The notes under the pieces are model-generated. The model saw only the letters and a list, made by a program, of their open reading frames with translations. It was not told the origin of the DNA and ran no database searches. From an uncultured Pelagibacteraceae bacterium (GTDB taxonomy: Bacteria > Pseudomonadota > Alphaproteobacteria > Pelagibacterales > Pelagibacteraceae): a stretch of 64,000 bases of DNA. The stretch is from contig CACFAI010000004.1 of NCBI GenBank assembly GCA_902564265.1, positions 27,501-91,500 on the forward strand. The letters run 5' to 3'. The position numbers and the translations under genes are program-made. The number at the start of each line of letters is the position of its first letter. Within the stretch, counting starts at the first letter, position 1. This document shows, piece after piece, positions 18,307 through 27,703 of the stretch.

Positions 18307-19269
18307 ATGAAGATACTTGTTACAGGATCGGCAGGATTTATTGGTTTTAGTTTTTGTAAATACCTTCTTGAAAATAAAAAAATTAAAATAATTGGTGTCG
18401 ATAATTTGAACAATTATTATGACCCAAAATTAAAAAAGGAAAGACTTCAAATATTAAAAAAATATAATAGTTTTAAGTTTTATAAAGTTGACATATGCTC
18501 TAGAAAAAAAATTAAAAATCTTTTTAAAACTAACAAGTTTGATTTTGTTTTTCATTTTGCTGCTCAAGCTGGTGTTAGATATTCTATTAATCACCCAAAA
18601 GAATATATAGATACTAATGTTTTGGGTTTTTTTAATATTATTGAAAATTGCAGTAATTATAATGTAAAACGTCTTTTTTATGCATCATCAAGTTCAATAT
18701 ATGGAGAAAATAAAAATTTTCCACTTGATGAAAAAGAAATTGTAAAACCAAAAAATATCTATGCTTTATCAAAAAAAATAAATGAAGATATAAGTTTGAT
18801 ATTTAACAAATATTATAAACTTAAATCTACTGGATTAAGATTTTTTACTGTTTACGGAGAATGGGGAAGACCAGATATGATGCTCTTGAAATTTATAGAA
18901 AGTTTTTATCAAAAAAAAACTTTTTATCTCTATAATTTTGGAAAACATTCAAGAGATTTTACATACATCGGAGATGTCGTAAAAATACTTTATTTACTTT
19001 TAAACAAACATAGATCTTTAGGAACTAATGATATATTTAATATCTGCTCTAATAAATCTATCGACTTAGATAAGATAATATTTTTCTTCAAAAAAAATAA
19101 TATAATTCCAAAAATAAAAAAAATATCGATACAAAAAGCAGATATTATAAAAACACATGGTGATAACAGTAAATTATGCAAAACTATAAATTATAAAAAG
19201 TTTTCTGATTGGAAAATATCACTTTTAAAATTAATCAAATGGTATAGAGTTTTCTACAAATTTAAATGA
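18307..19269 (+). CDS. NAD-dependent epimerase/dehydratase, UDP-glucuronate 4-epimerase-like
   Basis: A 320-residue extended short-chain dehydrogenase. The NAD loop is VTGSAGFIG at the N-terminus. The catalytic pair is Tyr152 and Lys156 (YALSK), with the supporting serine block ASSSSIYGE before it. FHFAAQAGVRYSI and LRFFTVYGEWGRPDM match CapI-type UDP-glucuronate 4-epimerases, which convert UDP-GlcA to UDP-GalA. It has no membrane segments. It pairs naturally with the nucleotide-sugar dehydrogenase upstream. The final ATGA overlaps the radical SAM gene. Confidence 0.8.
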   Translation: MKILVTGSAGFIGFSFCKYLLENKKIKIIGVDNLNNYYDPKLKKERLQILKKYNSFKFYKVDICSRKKIKNLFKTNKFDFVFHFAAQAGVRYSINHPKEYIDTNVLGFFNIIENCSNYNVKRLFYASSSSIYGENKNFPLDEKEIVKPKNIYALSKKINEDISLIFNKYYKLKSTGLRFFTVYGEWGRPDMMLLKFIESFYQKKTFYLYNFGKHSRDFTYIGDVVKILYLLLNKHRSLGTNDIFNICSNKSIDLDKIIFFFKKNNIIPKIKKISIQKADIIKTHGDNSKLCKTINYKKFSDWKISLLKLIKWYRVFYKFK

Positions 19270-20366
19270 TGAATGTTAAAAAAATTATATCTACTTTTAA
19301 AAAAAAAATTAGAGAAATAAATAGTAAGAAAAATTATTTACTAAAGAAACAATATATCCCAGATATATTAAATTCAATAAATATTGAGGTCACGAATATA
19401 TGTAATTTAAAATGCAAATTTTGTGCATATGACAAGAGAGACTTAAGCAAAGTTCCTTTAAAAACAATGGATATGAATTTATTTAAAAATGTAACTAATC
19501 AATGCATCAAGCTTGGATATAAAAATTTTGGCCTTACTCCAGTTACCGGCGATATTTTTATGGATAAAGACGTAGAAGAGAAAATTAAATATTTAGAAAA
19601 TCTAGACGGTCTTAATGGGTATTACTTTTACACCAACTTTATACCTATCAAAGAAGAAAAAATTAGCAATTTATTTAACTATAAAAAACTTACACATTTA
19701 GGCTTAAGTATTTATGGACATGATGAGAGTACGTTCATAAAATTTTCAAAAGGTACAACCAATTCATATAGAATTTTACTTAAAAATTTAGAATTTCTAT
19801 ATTCAAAATTAAAGACGCATGACTATGAATTTCAAATAGAGATTGGTCATAGAACTAGCAAGGATTATTTGTTAGATGCTTCAAGCAGTGATTTGTCACT
19901 TGTATTGAAAAAGCTTAGATCTCTAAAAAATGTGGTATATGACAAAAATCATAGTTTTAATAACTGGGGCGGAATGATCCAAGAGAATGATGTTGCAGAT
20001 TTAAATATAAAATTTCAAAAAGGTTTAACAAAAAAAAACGGGTCTTGCTCATTAATATATTCTAGATTATCAATTGGGGCTAATGGTGTTGTAAATGCTT
20101 GTGCATGCAGGGACGCAAATTTTAGTTTGCAAATAGGTAATGCATCTAATGAAAATTTATCAAACATTATATCTTATAACAACAAACGTTATTCAGATTT
20201 GATTGAGTCTCAGGAAAAAAATAATTTTCCAAGTGTGTGCGAAAGTTGTGATTTTTACAAAAGTATATATGAGAAAACTTTTCCAACATGGGCTTTTAAA
20301 AAAAAGAGAGTTGCGTATCAAAGTTTAAATGAGGTTGTAGATCGCTTAAAAAAAAGACAAATTTAA
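19266..20366 (+). CDS. radical SAM protein with SPASM-like C-terminus
   Basis: A 366-residue protein. The CxxxCxxC cluster motif is Cys46, Cys50 and Cys53 (CNLKCKFC), which binds the [4Fe-4S] cluster that cleaves SAM. The C-terminal region has CSLIYSRLSIGANGVVNAC, then CACRD and CESCDFY, a cysteine set like the SPASM auxiliary-cluster domain. Radical SAM/SPASM enzymes in glycan clusters carry out epimerisation, dehydration or methylation-related chemistry, but the reaction here cannot be named. It overlaps the epimerase by four bases and its 3' end overlaps the convergent glycosyltransferase by four. Confidence 0.75.
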   Translation: MMNVKKIISTFKKKIREINSKKNYLLKKQYIPDILNSINIEVTNICNLKCKFCAYDKRDLSKVPLKTMDMNLFKNVTNQCIKLGYKNFGLTPVTGDIFMDKDVEEKIKYLENLDGLNGYYFYTNFIPIKEEKISNLFNYKKLTHLGLSIYGHDESTFIKFSKGTTNSYRILLKNLEFLYSKLKTHDYEFQIEIGHRTSKDYLLDASSSDLSLVLKKLRSLKNVVYDKNHSFNNWGGMIQENDVADLNIKFQKGLTKKNGSCSLIYSRLSIGANGVVNACACRDANFSLQIGNASNENLSNIISYNNKRYSDLIESQEKNNFPSVCESCDFYKSIYEKTFPTWAFKKKRVAYQSLNEVVDRLKKRQI

Positions 20367-21466
20367 ATTTTAGCAAACTCTTTTATTTTTTCTATTCTCA
20401 TTAACCAACTATATTTTTTTGCAGTATTAATGGCATTTAACTTGAGAATTTCAAAATTATTTTTTTCGTTTATTAACTCCAGTATCAAGTCACTCCATAT
20501 TTTTGGACTTGTAGAGTCTATCAAAAAACAATTGAACTTATCTTTAAGTATATGATCATAAACTTTTTTTTTTGAGGCAACGATCAGCGACCCAGATGCA
20601 AGATAATCGAATAATTTTAAGGGAGAAATATAGTCAGATACATCTAACCCTTTGATTAAAACTCCTATTTCATTTTCATATGGCATCAACAGGACTTTAT
20701 TTTTTGCTAATATCTTTGTAATTTCATTGTAAGATTTAAAGTCATTTAAATTTATATTACTTATTTTTTTTATCTGATCTTTTAATGACTCGTCTAATGT
20801 TTTAATATTTCCGTATAGATTAAATTTAATTTTTGGTAATTGTTCTGCAATTTTAACGATAGTTTCAATTCCTTTTCCTTTTACATAGCTTCCTGTATAT
20901 GCGCATGAACTATCTTTTTCATGACTTTCTTCAAAATCTCTAAAGTCAACGCAATCATCAAGCACAATAAAATTCGAATTATCTAAACTTAATTTTTTAT
21001 TTAAATTTTTATGAATTAAAATGAACTTAACATTTTCAAGAAATTTAAATTTTTTAAAAACAAAAAAAAATAATCTAGTGATACCTCTTGGTTCAGTGTG
21101 TAATTCTAGAATTATTTTATGCTTAAAAAGAGAAAGAAAGAGGGCAGGCAAAACACTTCTTGAAATTATTAGAGATGGTTTTTGTTTATTTAAAAACTTA
21201 AGAATTTTAAGAGAATATAGTAAAAAAAAAAAAATATTTCTATTGTGTTTTTTTTCAAAAAATTTCTTGATCTTAAAAAAACTTTTTAATAAATATTCTT
21301 TTTTTGTCTTTGTAAAATCATAATCTTTTTCAACAAATGGTAATAGCAAATTTACATAGAATTGTTTTTCTGAAAAAGCATCACACATTTTCAAAACATG
21401 TAAAGTGTATGCAGACATATTCGGCAATGAAAAATCAGCGATATAAAAAATATTTTTTTTGTTCAT
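20363..21466 (-). CDS. glycosyltransferase family 4-like protein
   Basis: A 367-residue protein from ATG 21466. An in-frame ATG at 21511 would leave only 24 bases to the divergent gene at 21536, so the inner start is preferred; it also aligns with the start of the relative at 22168 (FYIADFSLPNMSAYTLHVLK versus ICYISNSAAPSMNASSLQTS). The C-terminal half has AYTGSYVKGKGIETI and SPLKLFDYLASGSLIVAS, with the acidic PLK(L/I)FDY motif of GT4 nucleotide-sugar donors. It is cytoplasmic and membrane-associated at most. The sugar and acceptor are unknown. Confidence 0.7.
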   Translation of the reverse strand: MNKKNIFYIADFSLPNMSAYTLHVLKMCDAFSEKQFYVNLLLPFVEKDYDFTKTKKEYLLKSFFKIKKFFEKKHNRNIFFFLLYSLKILKFLNKQKPSLIISRSVLPALFLSLFKHKIILELHTEPRGITRLFFFVFKKFKFLENVKFILIHKNLNKKLSLDNSNFIVLDDCVDFRDFEESHEKDSSCAYTGSYVKGKGIETIVKIAEQLPKIKFNLYGNIKTLDESLKDQIKKISNINLNDFKSYNEITKILAKNKVLLMPYENEIGVLIKGLDVSDYISPLKLFDYLASGSLIVASKKKVYDHILKDKFNCFLIDSTSPKIWSDLILELINEKNNFEILKLNAINTAKKYSWLMRIEKIKEFAKI

Positions 21467-21535
21467 AATTTTTGTAAAATAGTTTTTATTTGAATAATTT
21501 TTATAAATCAATTAATTTCAGATAAACTAAATTTT

Positions 21536-22168
21536 ATGATGTATCCAAATCAGTTTTACAGAATAAAGCAGTTTTTAAAAAATAAGATTTTATTCAAATC
21601 AATTAATTTTAAAGATAAAATTAATTTTGGAAGCTTAAGATCAAATCTATTTTTTTCTGAACTTTTAAAGAAGTCTGTTTTTTATTTTGAATTTGGTTCA
21701 GGTTCCTCTTCAATTCTTGCAAAAAAATTAGGAAAAAAATTTATTTCAATAGAATGTGACAAAAGTTTTTTTAATTTTATGGTTAAAAAAAAAAAAATCA
21801 AAAACATTAATTTTGAATCAATTGGTCTAACTTTAGAATACTCTTACCCACTATATATTTCAAAAAATAAAGTGAAGAATTATATTTCTTCGGTGAATAA
21901 GCATTTTAAAACAAACAATGTACCCGATTTGATTTTGGTTGATGGAAGATTTAGAGTTGCTTGCTGTTTAAATTTACTTAATTTTTTAGAAAGAATTAAT
22001 CAAAAAAAAACTATAATTTTGCTAGACGACTATACTAAAAGATCTCATTATAGAATTTTAAAATCATTCTTTTTAATAAAAGAAGAGGGAAGAATGGCAA
22101 TTTTAAAACCAAAGAATAAAAAAAACTTTAGAAATCATTTAATTAATTTTTTGTCTGATCCAAGATAA
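21536..22168 (+). CDS. putative class I methyltransferase-like protein
   Basis: A 210-residue protein with FEFGSGSSSILAKKLGKK (SAM-loop-like, about residues 50-67), FISIECD and PDLILVDGRFRVAC. It resembles a reduced Methyltransf_24-type fold, and the larger protein at 11825 shares these blocks. The start is a double ATG. The stop and the next start share one base (TAATG), so it is coupled to the glycosyltransferase that follows. The acceptor is unknown. Confidence 0.5.
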   Translation: MMYPNQFYRIKQFLKNKILFKSINFKDKINFGSLRSNLFFSELLKKSVFYFEFGSGSSSILAKKLGKKFISIECDKSFFNFMVKKKKIKNINFESIGLTLEYSYPLYISKNKVKNYISSVNKHFKTNNVPDLILVDGRFRVACCLNLLNFLERINQKKTIILLDDYTKRSHYRILKSFFLIKEEGRMAILKPKNKKNFRNHLINFLSDPR

Positions 22169-23274
22169 TGAAAATTTGTTATATTTCAAATTCAGCTGCT
22201 CCATCTATGAATGCAAGTAGTCTACAAACCTCTAAATTATGTGAAAGTTTGTCTAAACTCGGTCATGAAGTAAAACTTATATTGCCAGATACTGGTTATA
22301 AAAAAAATTATTTTAAATTTTATCGAATCAAAGAAAAATTTGAAATCAAAAGACTTAAATTTTTTAAAACCTTTCCAGTTGGAATAAATTATTATTTATT
22401 CTCTTTTTTTTCAATTTTCACTTCAGAGATTAAAGAAAATGATATTTATATCACAAGAAACTTTTTTACTTCATTAATCTTATCTATCTTAAAAAAAAAA
22501 CATATCCTTGAGATACATGACGATATAAATATTGAAGGTAAAATTGTAAAATTTCTTGTAAAAAATTTTAAAATTTTAAATCTCAAATACCTCAACAAAA
22601 TTATTACAACTACACATGCATTAAAAAAAGCATATGTTACAAAGTACAAAGTTTATTCAAACAAAATACAAGTGTTGCACAACGCTTCTTCTTTAAAACC
22701 AAGATTTAAAGCTTCGAGTAAAATTAAAAAAAAACTTAATATTGGTTATTTTGGATCTCTGTTTAAGTCCAGAGGGATTAATCTAATTATTAAACTTTCA
22801 AATTTGGATAAGAAAAATCAATATTTTATTTATGGAGGCTCAAAAGAACAAATAAACATTCTAAAAAAAAAATATAAAAATAAAAATCTAAATTTTTCAC
22901 CTTATGTGCCGTATTCTCAAATTGAAAAAAAAATTAATAAAATTGATTTATGTTTATTACCCTATACTTCAAAAATAACTGTGTCTGGAAATGTAGGAGA
23001 TATTTCACAATATACATCACCCTTAAAAATTTTTGATTACATGATCACTGGCAAACTTATAGTTTGCTCAAACTTAAAAGTTATTAAAGAAATTTTGAAA
23101 GACAAAAAAAACTCATTGCTAATTAAGGAATATGAAAAATCAGAAAACTGGTTAAGAATAATTAAAGTCATTTCAAGTAATTATTCAAAATATGACAAAA
23201 TTAGATTAAATGCACATAAGTACGCAAAAAAATATGATATTGATTGGAGAATAAATAAACTTTTACTTTTTTAG
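22168..23274 (+). CDS. glycosyltransferase family 4-like protein
   Basis: A 368-residue protein related to the minus-strand GT at 20363: N-terminal ICYISNSAAPSMNAS, later IGYFGSLFKSRGINLI and TSPLKIFDYMITGKLIVCS, the donor-site PLKIFDY motif. It uses a nucleotide sugar to extend the surface glycan; the donor is unknown. It is translationally coupled to the gene at 21536. Its last 12 bases overlap the convergent methyltransferase gene. Confidence 0.75.
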   Translation: MKICYISNSAAPSMNASSLQTSKLCESLSKLGHEVKLILPDTGYKKNYFKFYRIKEKFEIKRLKFFKTFPVGINYYLFSFFSIFTSEIKENDIYITRNFFTSLILSILKKKHILEIHDDINIEGKIVKFLVKNFKILNLKYLNKIITTTHALKKAYVTKYKVYSNKIQVLHNASSLKPRFKASSKIKKKLNIGYFGSLFKSRGINLIIKLSNLDKKNQYFIYGGSKEQINILKKKYKNKNLNFSPYVPYSQIEKKINKIDLCLLPYTSKITVSGNVGDISQYTSPLKIFDYMITGKLIVCSNLKVIKEILKDKKNSLLIKEYEKSENWLRIIKVISSNYSKYDKIRLNAHKYAKKYDIDWRINKLLLF

Positions 23275-23940
23275 TACAAAATTATAACCACTGCACTGCA
23301 AACTATTGATTTTGTCAGTTGAAAATTTGTCTAATAATATATTAATTTTTGTTTTTTCAGCATACTTTTTCCATTTGTTTCCAAAAAAACTATTTAAGGA
23401 ACTGGATACCCTGCCACGAACAGGAAATAATTCTATATATGAAAAATCTTTAAACAAATATGCCAATGCATCTCTAGAAAATCTAAAATAGTCCTGAAAC
23501 TTTAAATCATTTGGTGCATGATAAGGATATAAATATGGTGCATATCCAAAAATTGTTCCACCTGGCTTTAACATTAATTTTAAATTTTGAACCGCCTTGA
23601 AAGGATTGTATACATGTTCCAAAATAGCTAGACAAATAATTTTGTCAAATTTGTCTTTTAAATTATCATCTACTTCGTCACAAATATCAAAAATTATATC
23701 TGGATAATCTCCAAAGTCATTATTGTCTAATGTAATTAATTTTTTTGATTTAATTTTGTCATAAAACTGTCTTGATGATTTTCCAATGTCCAACACATCG
23801 TCTTCAACATTGATTGAATTAACTATTTTAATTCTAAAGTCTTCTTGATTTTTAATGTAATAATTATTTATTTTTATTTTATTAATGATTTTGATGTTTT
23901 TATTGTTTTTTTCCTCTGGATTTCCAATAATTTTCTTCAT
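23263..23940 (-). CDS. class I SAM-dependent methyltransferase
   Basis: A 225-residue protein with a somewhat altered motif I (VLDIGKSSRQFYD in place of GxGxG), an acidic TLDNNDF and FDKIICLAILEHVYNPFKAV followed by LKPGGTIFGYAPY, typical of Methyltransf_11-type enzymes. It is the only minus-strand gene between the two glycosyltransferases at 22168 and 24062 and overlaps the 3' end of the former by 12 bases. It may modify the glycan; the acceptor is unknown. Confidence 0.65.
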   Translation of the reverse strand: MKKIIGNPEEKNNKNIKIINKIKINNYYIKNQEDFRIKIVNSINVEDDVLDIGKSSRQFYDKIKSKKLITLDNNDFGDYPDIIFDICDEVDDNLKDKFDKIICLAILEHVYNPFKAVQNLKLMLKPGGTIFGYAPYLYPYHAPNDLKFQDYFRFSRDALAYLFKDFSYIELFPVRGRVSSSLNSFFGNKWKKYAEKTKINILLDKFSTDKINSLQCSGYNFVLKK

Positions 23941-24026
23941 AATTCAATTGTACCATAAAAAAACCACCTTAACTATTCATAAATTATTCATTATAAATAT
24001 ATTAGAAAATAAATTACCAGAATGTT

Positions 24027-24048
24027 TATAATCTATTCTTTAGAATAG
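24027..24048 (+). promoter_or_regulatory. possible promoter -10 with adjacent inverted repeat
   Basis: A perfect TATAAT (24027-24032) is directly followed by the 6-bp inverted repeat CTATTC-TTTA-GAATAG (24033-24048), ending 13 bases before the gene at 24062. The -35 region is poor (TTAGAA-like). The repeat would overlap the transcription start and could be an operator or a 5' hairpin. Such strings arise easily in AT-rich DNA, so this is tentative. Confidence 0.3.
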
Positions 24049-24061
24049 CACTTCAATTAAA

Positions 24062-25210
24062 ATGAAAAAAAAAATATTTTTTTGGTCCCCCTGCCTAAAT
24101 CCAGTTGGTACAATTAAATCAACTCTTAATTCAGCCCTATCATTAAAAAAATATAATAACACAAATGACATTTTTATGATTGACGTTTGTGGGGAGTGGA
24201 CAAAATATAAAAAATTTTTAGCAGATAATTCAATAAGTTTGATAAATTTGAATTTTCAATATTTTAAATTTTTACCGAAAAAAGGGTTTTTTTTAAGCAG
24301 ACTCTCTTATACAATAATATTCGTGTTATCTTTCATACCTCTTGTGAATTTATTGAGATATCATAAACCCGATACTATATTTTTACACCTGATTACTTCA
24401 TTACCTTTAATTATTTTGAAATTCTTTAATTTTAAAACTGATTTTATATTAAGAATTTCTGGGTATCCAAAACTTAATATTTTAAGAAAGATATTATGGA
24501 AATCAATTTCGAATAAAATAAAACTTGTTACTTGCCCCACTTCTGATTTAAAAAAAACTCTTGAAAAATATGAAATATTTGAGTGTAAAAAATTATTTTT
24601 CTTACCTGATGCTATAATCAGAGTCGATGAATTGAGAAAGAAGAAAGATAATTTTATAGATGAAAAAATTCCAAAAGATAAAAAAATAATTTTAACTGCT
24701 GGAAGATTAACAAAACAAAAAAATCATAAATTTTTAATACAGGAATTTATCGAATTTTTAAAAATTAATAACAAATACATACTGGTCATTCTTGGAGACG
24801 GAGAAAAAAAAGTCGAATTGTCTCAATTGATAAAAAAAAAAGGAGTAGAAGATAGAGTTTTTCTTTTGGGACACAAAAGCAATATTTACGATTATATGAG
24901 AGTTAGCGATGTTTTCGTTTTATCTTCATTGTGGGAAGAGGTAGGATTTGTAATTGTCGAGGCAGCTCTCTGTAACTCTTTTATAATTTCAAGTGATTGC
25001 CCAAATGGCCCAAGAGAATTTTTAGATAATGGAAAAAAAGGAATATTATTTGAGAGCAATAAAAAAAAAGCGCTATTAGATAGCTTTAACAAGTTTGTTA
25101 ATATGGATAAAAATGTAATATTCCAAAATAAAGTTAGTCTTAAAAAAGGTGTAAAAAAATATACAATATTCAGACACAGTCTTGAACTTGAAAAAATCCT
25201 AAAAATTTAA
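24062..25210 (+). CDS. glycosyltransferase family 4 protein
   Basis: A 382-residue protein. The N-terminal GT-B domain has hydrophobic segments; the C-terminal half carries LTAGRLTKQKNHKFLIQEF, a strand block ILGDG, LLGHKSNIYDYMRVSDVF, then LSSLWEEVGFVIVEAALCNS and DCPNGPREFL. The ExxGFVIVEA segment with two acids is the GT4 donor phosphate site. It most closely resembles glycosyltransferases that use UDP- or GDP-hexoses. One base separates it from the convergent gene at 25212. A possible promoter lies upstream. Confidence 0.8.
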   Translation: MKKKIFFWSPCLNPVGTIKSTLNSALSLKKYNNTNDIFMIDVCGEWTKYKKFLADNSISLINLNFQYFKFLPKKGFFLSRLSYTIIFVLSFIPLVNLLRYHKPDTIFLHLITSLPLIILKFFNFKTDFILRISGYPKLNILRKILWKSISNKIKLVTCPTSDLKKTLEKYEIFECKKLFFLPDAIIRVDELRKKKDNFIDEKIPKDKKIILTAGRLTKQKNHKFLIQEFIEFLKINNKYILVILGDGEKKVELSQLIKKKGVEDRVFLLGHKSNIYDYMRVSDVFVLSSLWEEVGFVIVEAALCNSFIISSDCPNGPREFLDNGKKGILFESNKKKALLDSFNKFVNMDKNVIFQNKVSLKKGVKKYTIFRHSLELEKILKI

Positions 25211-25211
25211 C

Positions 25212-26306
25212 TTAAAATTGAGATCTTATTAAATTTTCATATTCTTTAAGATTTTTTTTGTAATCAAATCTTTTTAAAGATTTAAAAGCCCTGGTGGATA
25301 ATTTTTGACATTTTTTTTTATTAAAAAAATAGTATCTAATTTTACCTGCCAATTCCTTAAAATCTCCTACTTTAAATAATAATCCCCCCCTACCATTTAA
25401 CAATATTTCCTTTGGTCCGGTGTGACAATTACTGGAAATTACAAATTTTCTAAGAACTAGACTTTCAAGCAAAACGTTTGGTAAACCCTCAAATTTAGAA
25501 GTCAAAACAAATAAGTTTGATTGTTTAATTAATGGATAAGGATTATCCACAAAATCTAAAATCTTCACATTTTTTTGTAAGTTTTGATTATTGATATAAT
25601 TTTGTAATTTTTTTCTCAATTTGCCCCTTCCAACAATGCGCGCTTCAAATTCAAAATCATTTTTAATTAGATTAAGCGATTTCAAGAAAGTCAATTGGTC
25701 CTTTTGATCAGTGAACCGACCAATATTTAATATTCTTAATTTTATTTTTGTGTCAAAAATTTTCCTCGACTTTTGTCTTGTTTTTTTTAGAATTTCAATT
25801 TTATTAAGAGGGTTATATATAGTTTTTGCTTTTACATTAAATTCTTTTTTTAAATCGTTTTTAAATTGATAGCTATTTACGATGACTACATTTGATAAAT
25901 TTAAAACGATTTTAAAAATTTGTTTTTTTAAAAAATTTTTTGACCACCCAATTGGAGCAGAGTTTGATCTGGAAATAACTTTCACAGAAAATAATTTACA
26001 TATTACAATACAATAAAGATTTGCTTGGAAAGAAAAAACTACAATTTTTCTGTCTTTTAGAATTTCCTTAATTAAAAGGATTATAGAAAGTAAATACTTT
26101 ATTCTTCTGCTAAACTTGTCAAATAAATCAAACGAAAAAGTTATTACATCAATAGATTTATTAAACTTTTTTTTATATTTCTTTGATATAGTAATAATCT
26201 TAATTTTTTTAAATTTTTTCGATAGATAATTACAGACAAGAAAAAGATTTTTTTCTACACCACCACCTTCAATTGAAGGCATAAAAACAACAATTTTGCT
26301 ATTCAT
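25212..26306 (-). CDS. glycosyltransferase family 4 protein
   Basis: A 364-residue protein with the classical GT4 layout: N-terminal MPSIEGGGVEKNLFLVCNYL, donor domain start LNIGRFTDQKDQLTFLKSL, VKILDFVDNPYPLIKQSNLF and TSKFEGLPNVLLESLVL, then NCHTGPKEIL. The EGLPNVLLES motif is the donor phosphate site (ExxxxxxxE). It is on the opposite strand to its neighbours, so it is transcribed from the 26307-26415 intergenic region shared with the O-antigen ligase gene. Confidence 0.8.
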   Translation of the reverse strand: MNSKIVVFMPSIEGGGVEKNLFLVCNYLSKKFKKIKIITISKKYKKKFNKSIDVITFSFDLFDKFSRRIKYLLSIILLIKEILKDRKIVVFSFQANLYCIVICKLFSVKVISRSNSAPIGWSKNFLKKQIFKIVLNLSNVVIVNSYQFKNDLKKEFNVKAKTIYNPLNKIEILKKTRQKSRKIFDTKIKLRILNIGRFTDQKDQLTFLKSLNLIKNDFEFEARIVGRGKLRKKLQNYINNQNLQKNVKILDFVDNPYPLIKQSNLFVLTSKFEGLPNVLLESLVLRKFVISSNCHTGPKEILLNGRGGLLFKVGDFKELAGKIRYYFFNKKKCQKLSTRAFKSLKRFDYKKNLKEYENLIRSQF

Positions 26307-26415
26307 TAATCTATTTTGTTAATACCATATTGATAAAAGATGTTATATAAAATATTTATTTATATCTTAAATACAATAGTCAATTAAAAAAGAATAGCAT
26401 AAGAAAAATTAAAAT

Positions 26416-27693
26416 TTGATGATTAATAAAAAAAAAATAAACCTACCCATAATTTTTTTCTCAATTTTGCCAATTTCAATTATTTTAGGTTCAAGTATTT
26501 CCCTTTTAAATGTAGTTTTACTAGGATTATCTTACATATTTATTTATTTCACTGACAGAGACATTAAAATTCATGATTCTAAACCTGTTATTTTATTAAT
26601 AATTTTATTTTTATATTTAATATTTAATTCATTCATTTCCGTAGATATTACGTCAGGAATTTACAGAAATTTTGGTTTCATAAGATTCATTTTTTTCTTC
26701 TTGATGATAAATTATATATTTCATAATGAAAAAAATATTGGGCTCCTTAAAATATGGTCAGCTATTTTTTTTATAGTTCTAATAGATATTTACATAGAAA
26801 GATTCACAGGAAGCAATATTTTAGGTTTTGGTAAATTAGAAATTGATGGAATTTTACAGAAGGATGGTCCAAGAGTAGTAAGTTTTTTTAGAACAGAACC
26901 TATTTCAGGGGCATTTATTTGTGGTCTTTCCTTCTTGGTCTTGGGATATATCTTCAATTTTTTAGAAACAAAAAAAAAATTTAAGATAATTGGATTTATT
27001 TTAATTTTATTTTGTCTAGCTGGAATAATTCTGACAGGCGAAAGATCTAATGGTTTAAAGGCCTTAATTGGTTTTCTAATTTTTATCTCTATAACTGATT
27101 TTGTAAAATTAAAAACGAAAATTATATTTTTTTTTACAATCTTTTTAATTTTTTTCCTTACTATTAACTTTTCGGATTATGTGAAACACAGATATATTGA
27201 TCAGTTATATAGTAAAATGTTATCAAAAGACGACAGGGAAAAGTTCGTGAAAAAAAGTCTTTATCTAAAGTTATACAAATCAGGAATATTTGTATTTAAA
27301 AACAATCCATGGTTTGGTGTGGGGAATAAAAATTATAGAGTTGAAACTTGTGATAATAGTAAAAATTCAGTTCATAAGGAGTATTATTGTTTAACTCATC
27401 CGCATCAAATTTACATAGAGATGCTATCTGAACATGGTATAATTGGTGCAATAACAATAATATCTATAATCTTTTATTTAGCGTTTAGAATTATTCGGAA
27501 AATAATTGATAGTAAAAATTATATTCAAGCTGGTTGTTTTATTTTTTTAATTATTAATTTTATGCCCTTATTACCAAGTGGATCATTTTTTAATAATTTT
27601 AATATAACTTTATTTATGATTAATTTTTCATTAATGTATGCTGTAAATAAAAAAACAAATATTTTTTCAAAAAAAAATGTTAAGCATATTTAA
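26416..27693 (+). CDS. O-antigen ligase/polymerase family membrane protein (WaaL/Wzy-like)
   Basis: A 425-residue polytopic inner-membrane protein with about ten hydrophobic segments and a large loop between residues about 250 and 330. Members transfer or polymerise undecaprenyl-linked O-antigen at the periplasmic face. The loop has a GVGNKNYRVE block and an HPHQIYIEMLSEHGIIGAI segment, the latter matching the conserved HNxYLexLaexGliG region of the Wzy_C/WaaL family, with its His residue. It is the last gene of the surface region, separated from tRNA-Val by ten bases. Polymerase versus ligase cannot be distinguished. Confidence 0.8.
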   Translation: MMINKKKINLPIIFFSILPISIILGSSISLLNVVLLGLSYIFIYFTDRDIKIHDSKPVILLIILFLYLIFNSFISVDITSGIYRNFGFIRFIFFFLMINYIFHNEKNIGLLKIWSAIFFIVLIDIYIERFTGSNILGFGKLEIDGILQKDGPRVVSFFRTEPISGAFICGLSFLVLGYIFNFLETKKKFKIIGFILILFCLAGIILTGERSNGLKALIGFLIFISITDFVKLKTKIIFFFTIFLIFFLTINFSDYVKHRYIDQLYSKMLSKDDREKFVKKSLYLKLYKSGIFVFKNNPWFGVGNKNYRVETCDNSKNSVHKEYYCLTHPHQIYIEMLSEHGIIGAITIISIIFYLAFRIIRKIIDSKNYIQAGCFIFLIINFMPLLPSGSFFNNFNITLFMINFSLMYAVNKKTNIFSKKNVKHI

Positions 27694-27703
27694 ATTTTAT
27701 TTG

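Noticed and set aside
21021-21323. 100-codon plus-strand ORF inside the GT4 gene at 20363
   Set aside because: Low-complexity antisense frame with no motifs.
1-27700. Transposon or integrase in the surface region
   Set aside because: No transposase, integrase, inverted terminal repeat or CRISPR-like array was seen by eye.
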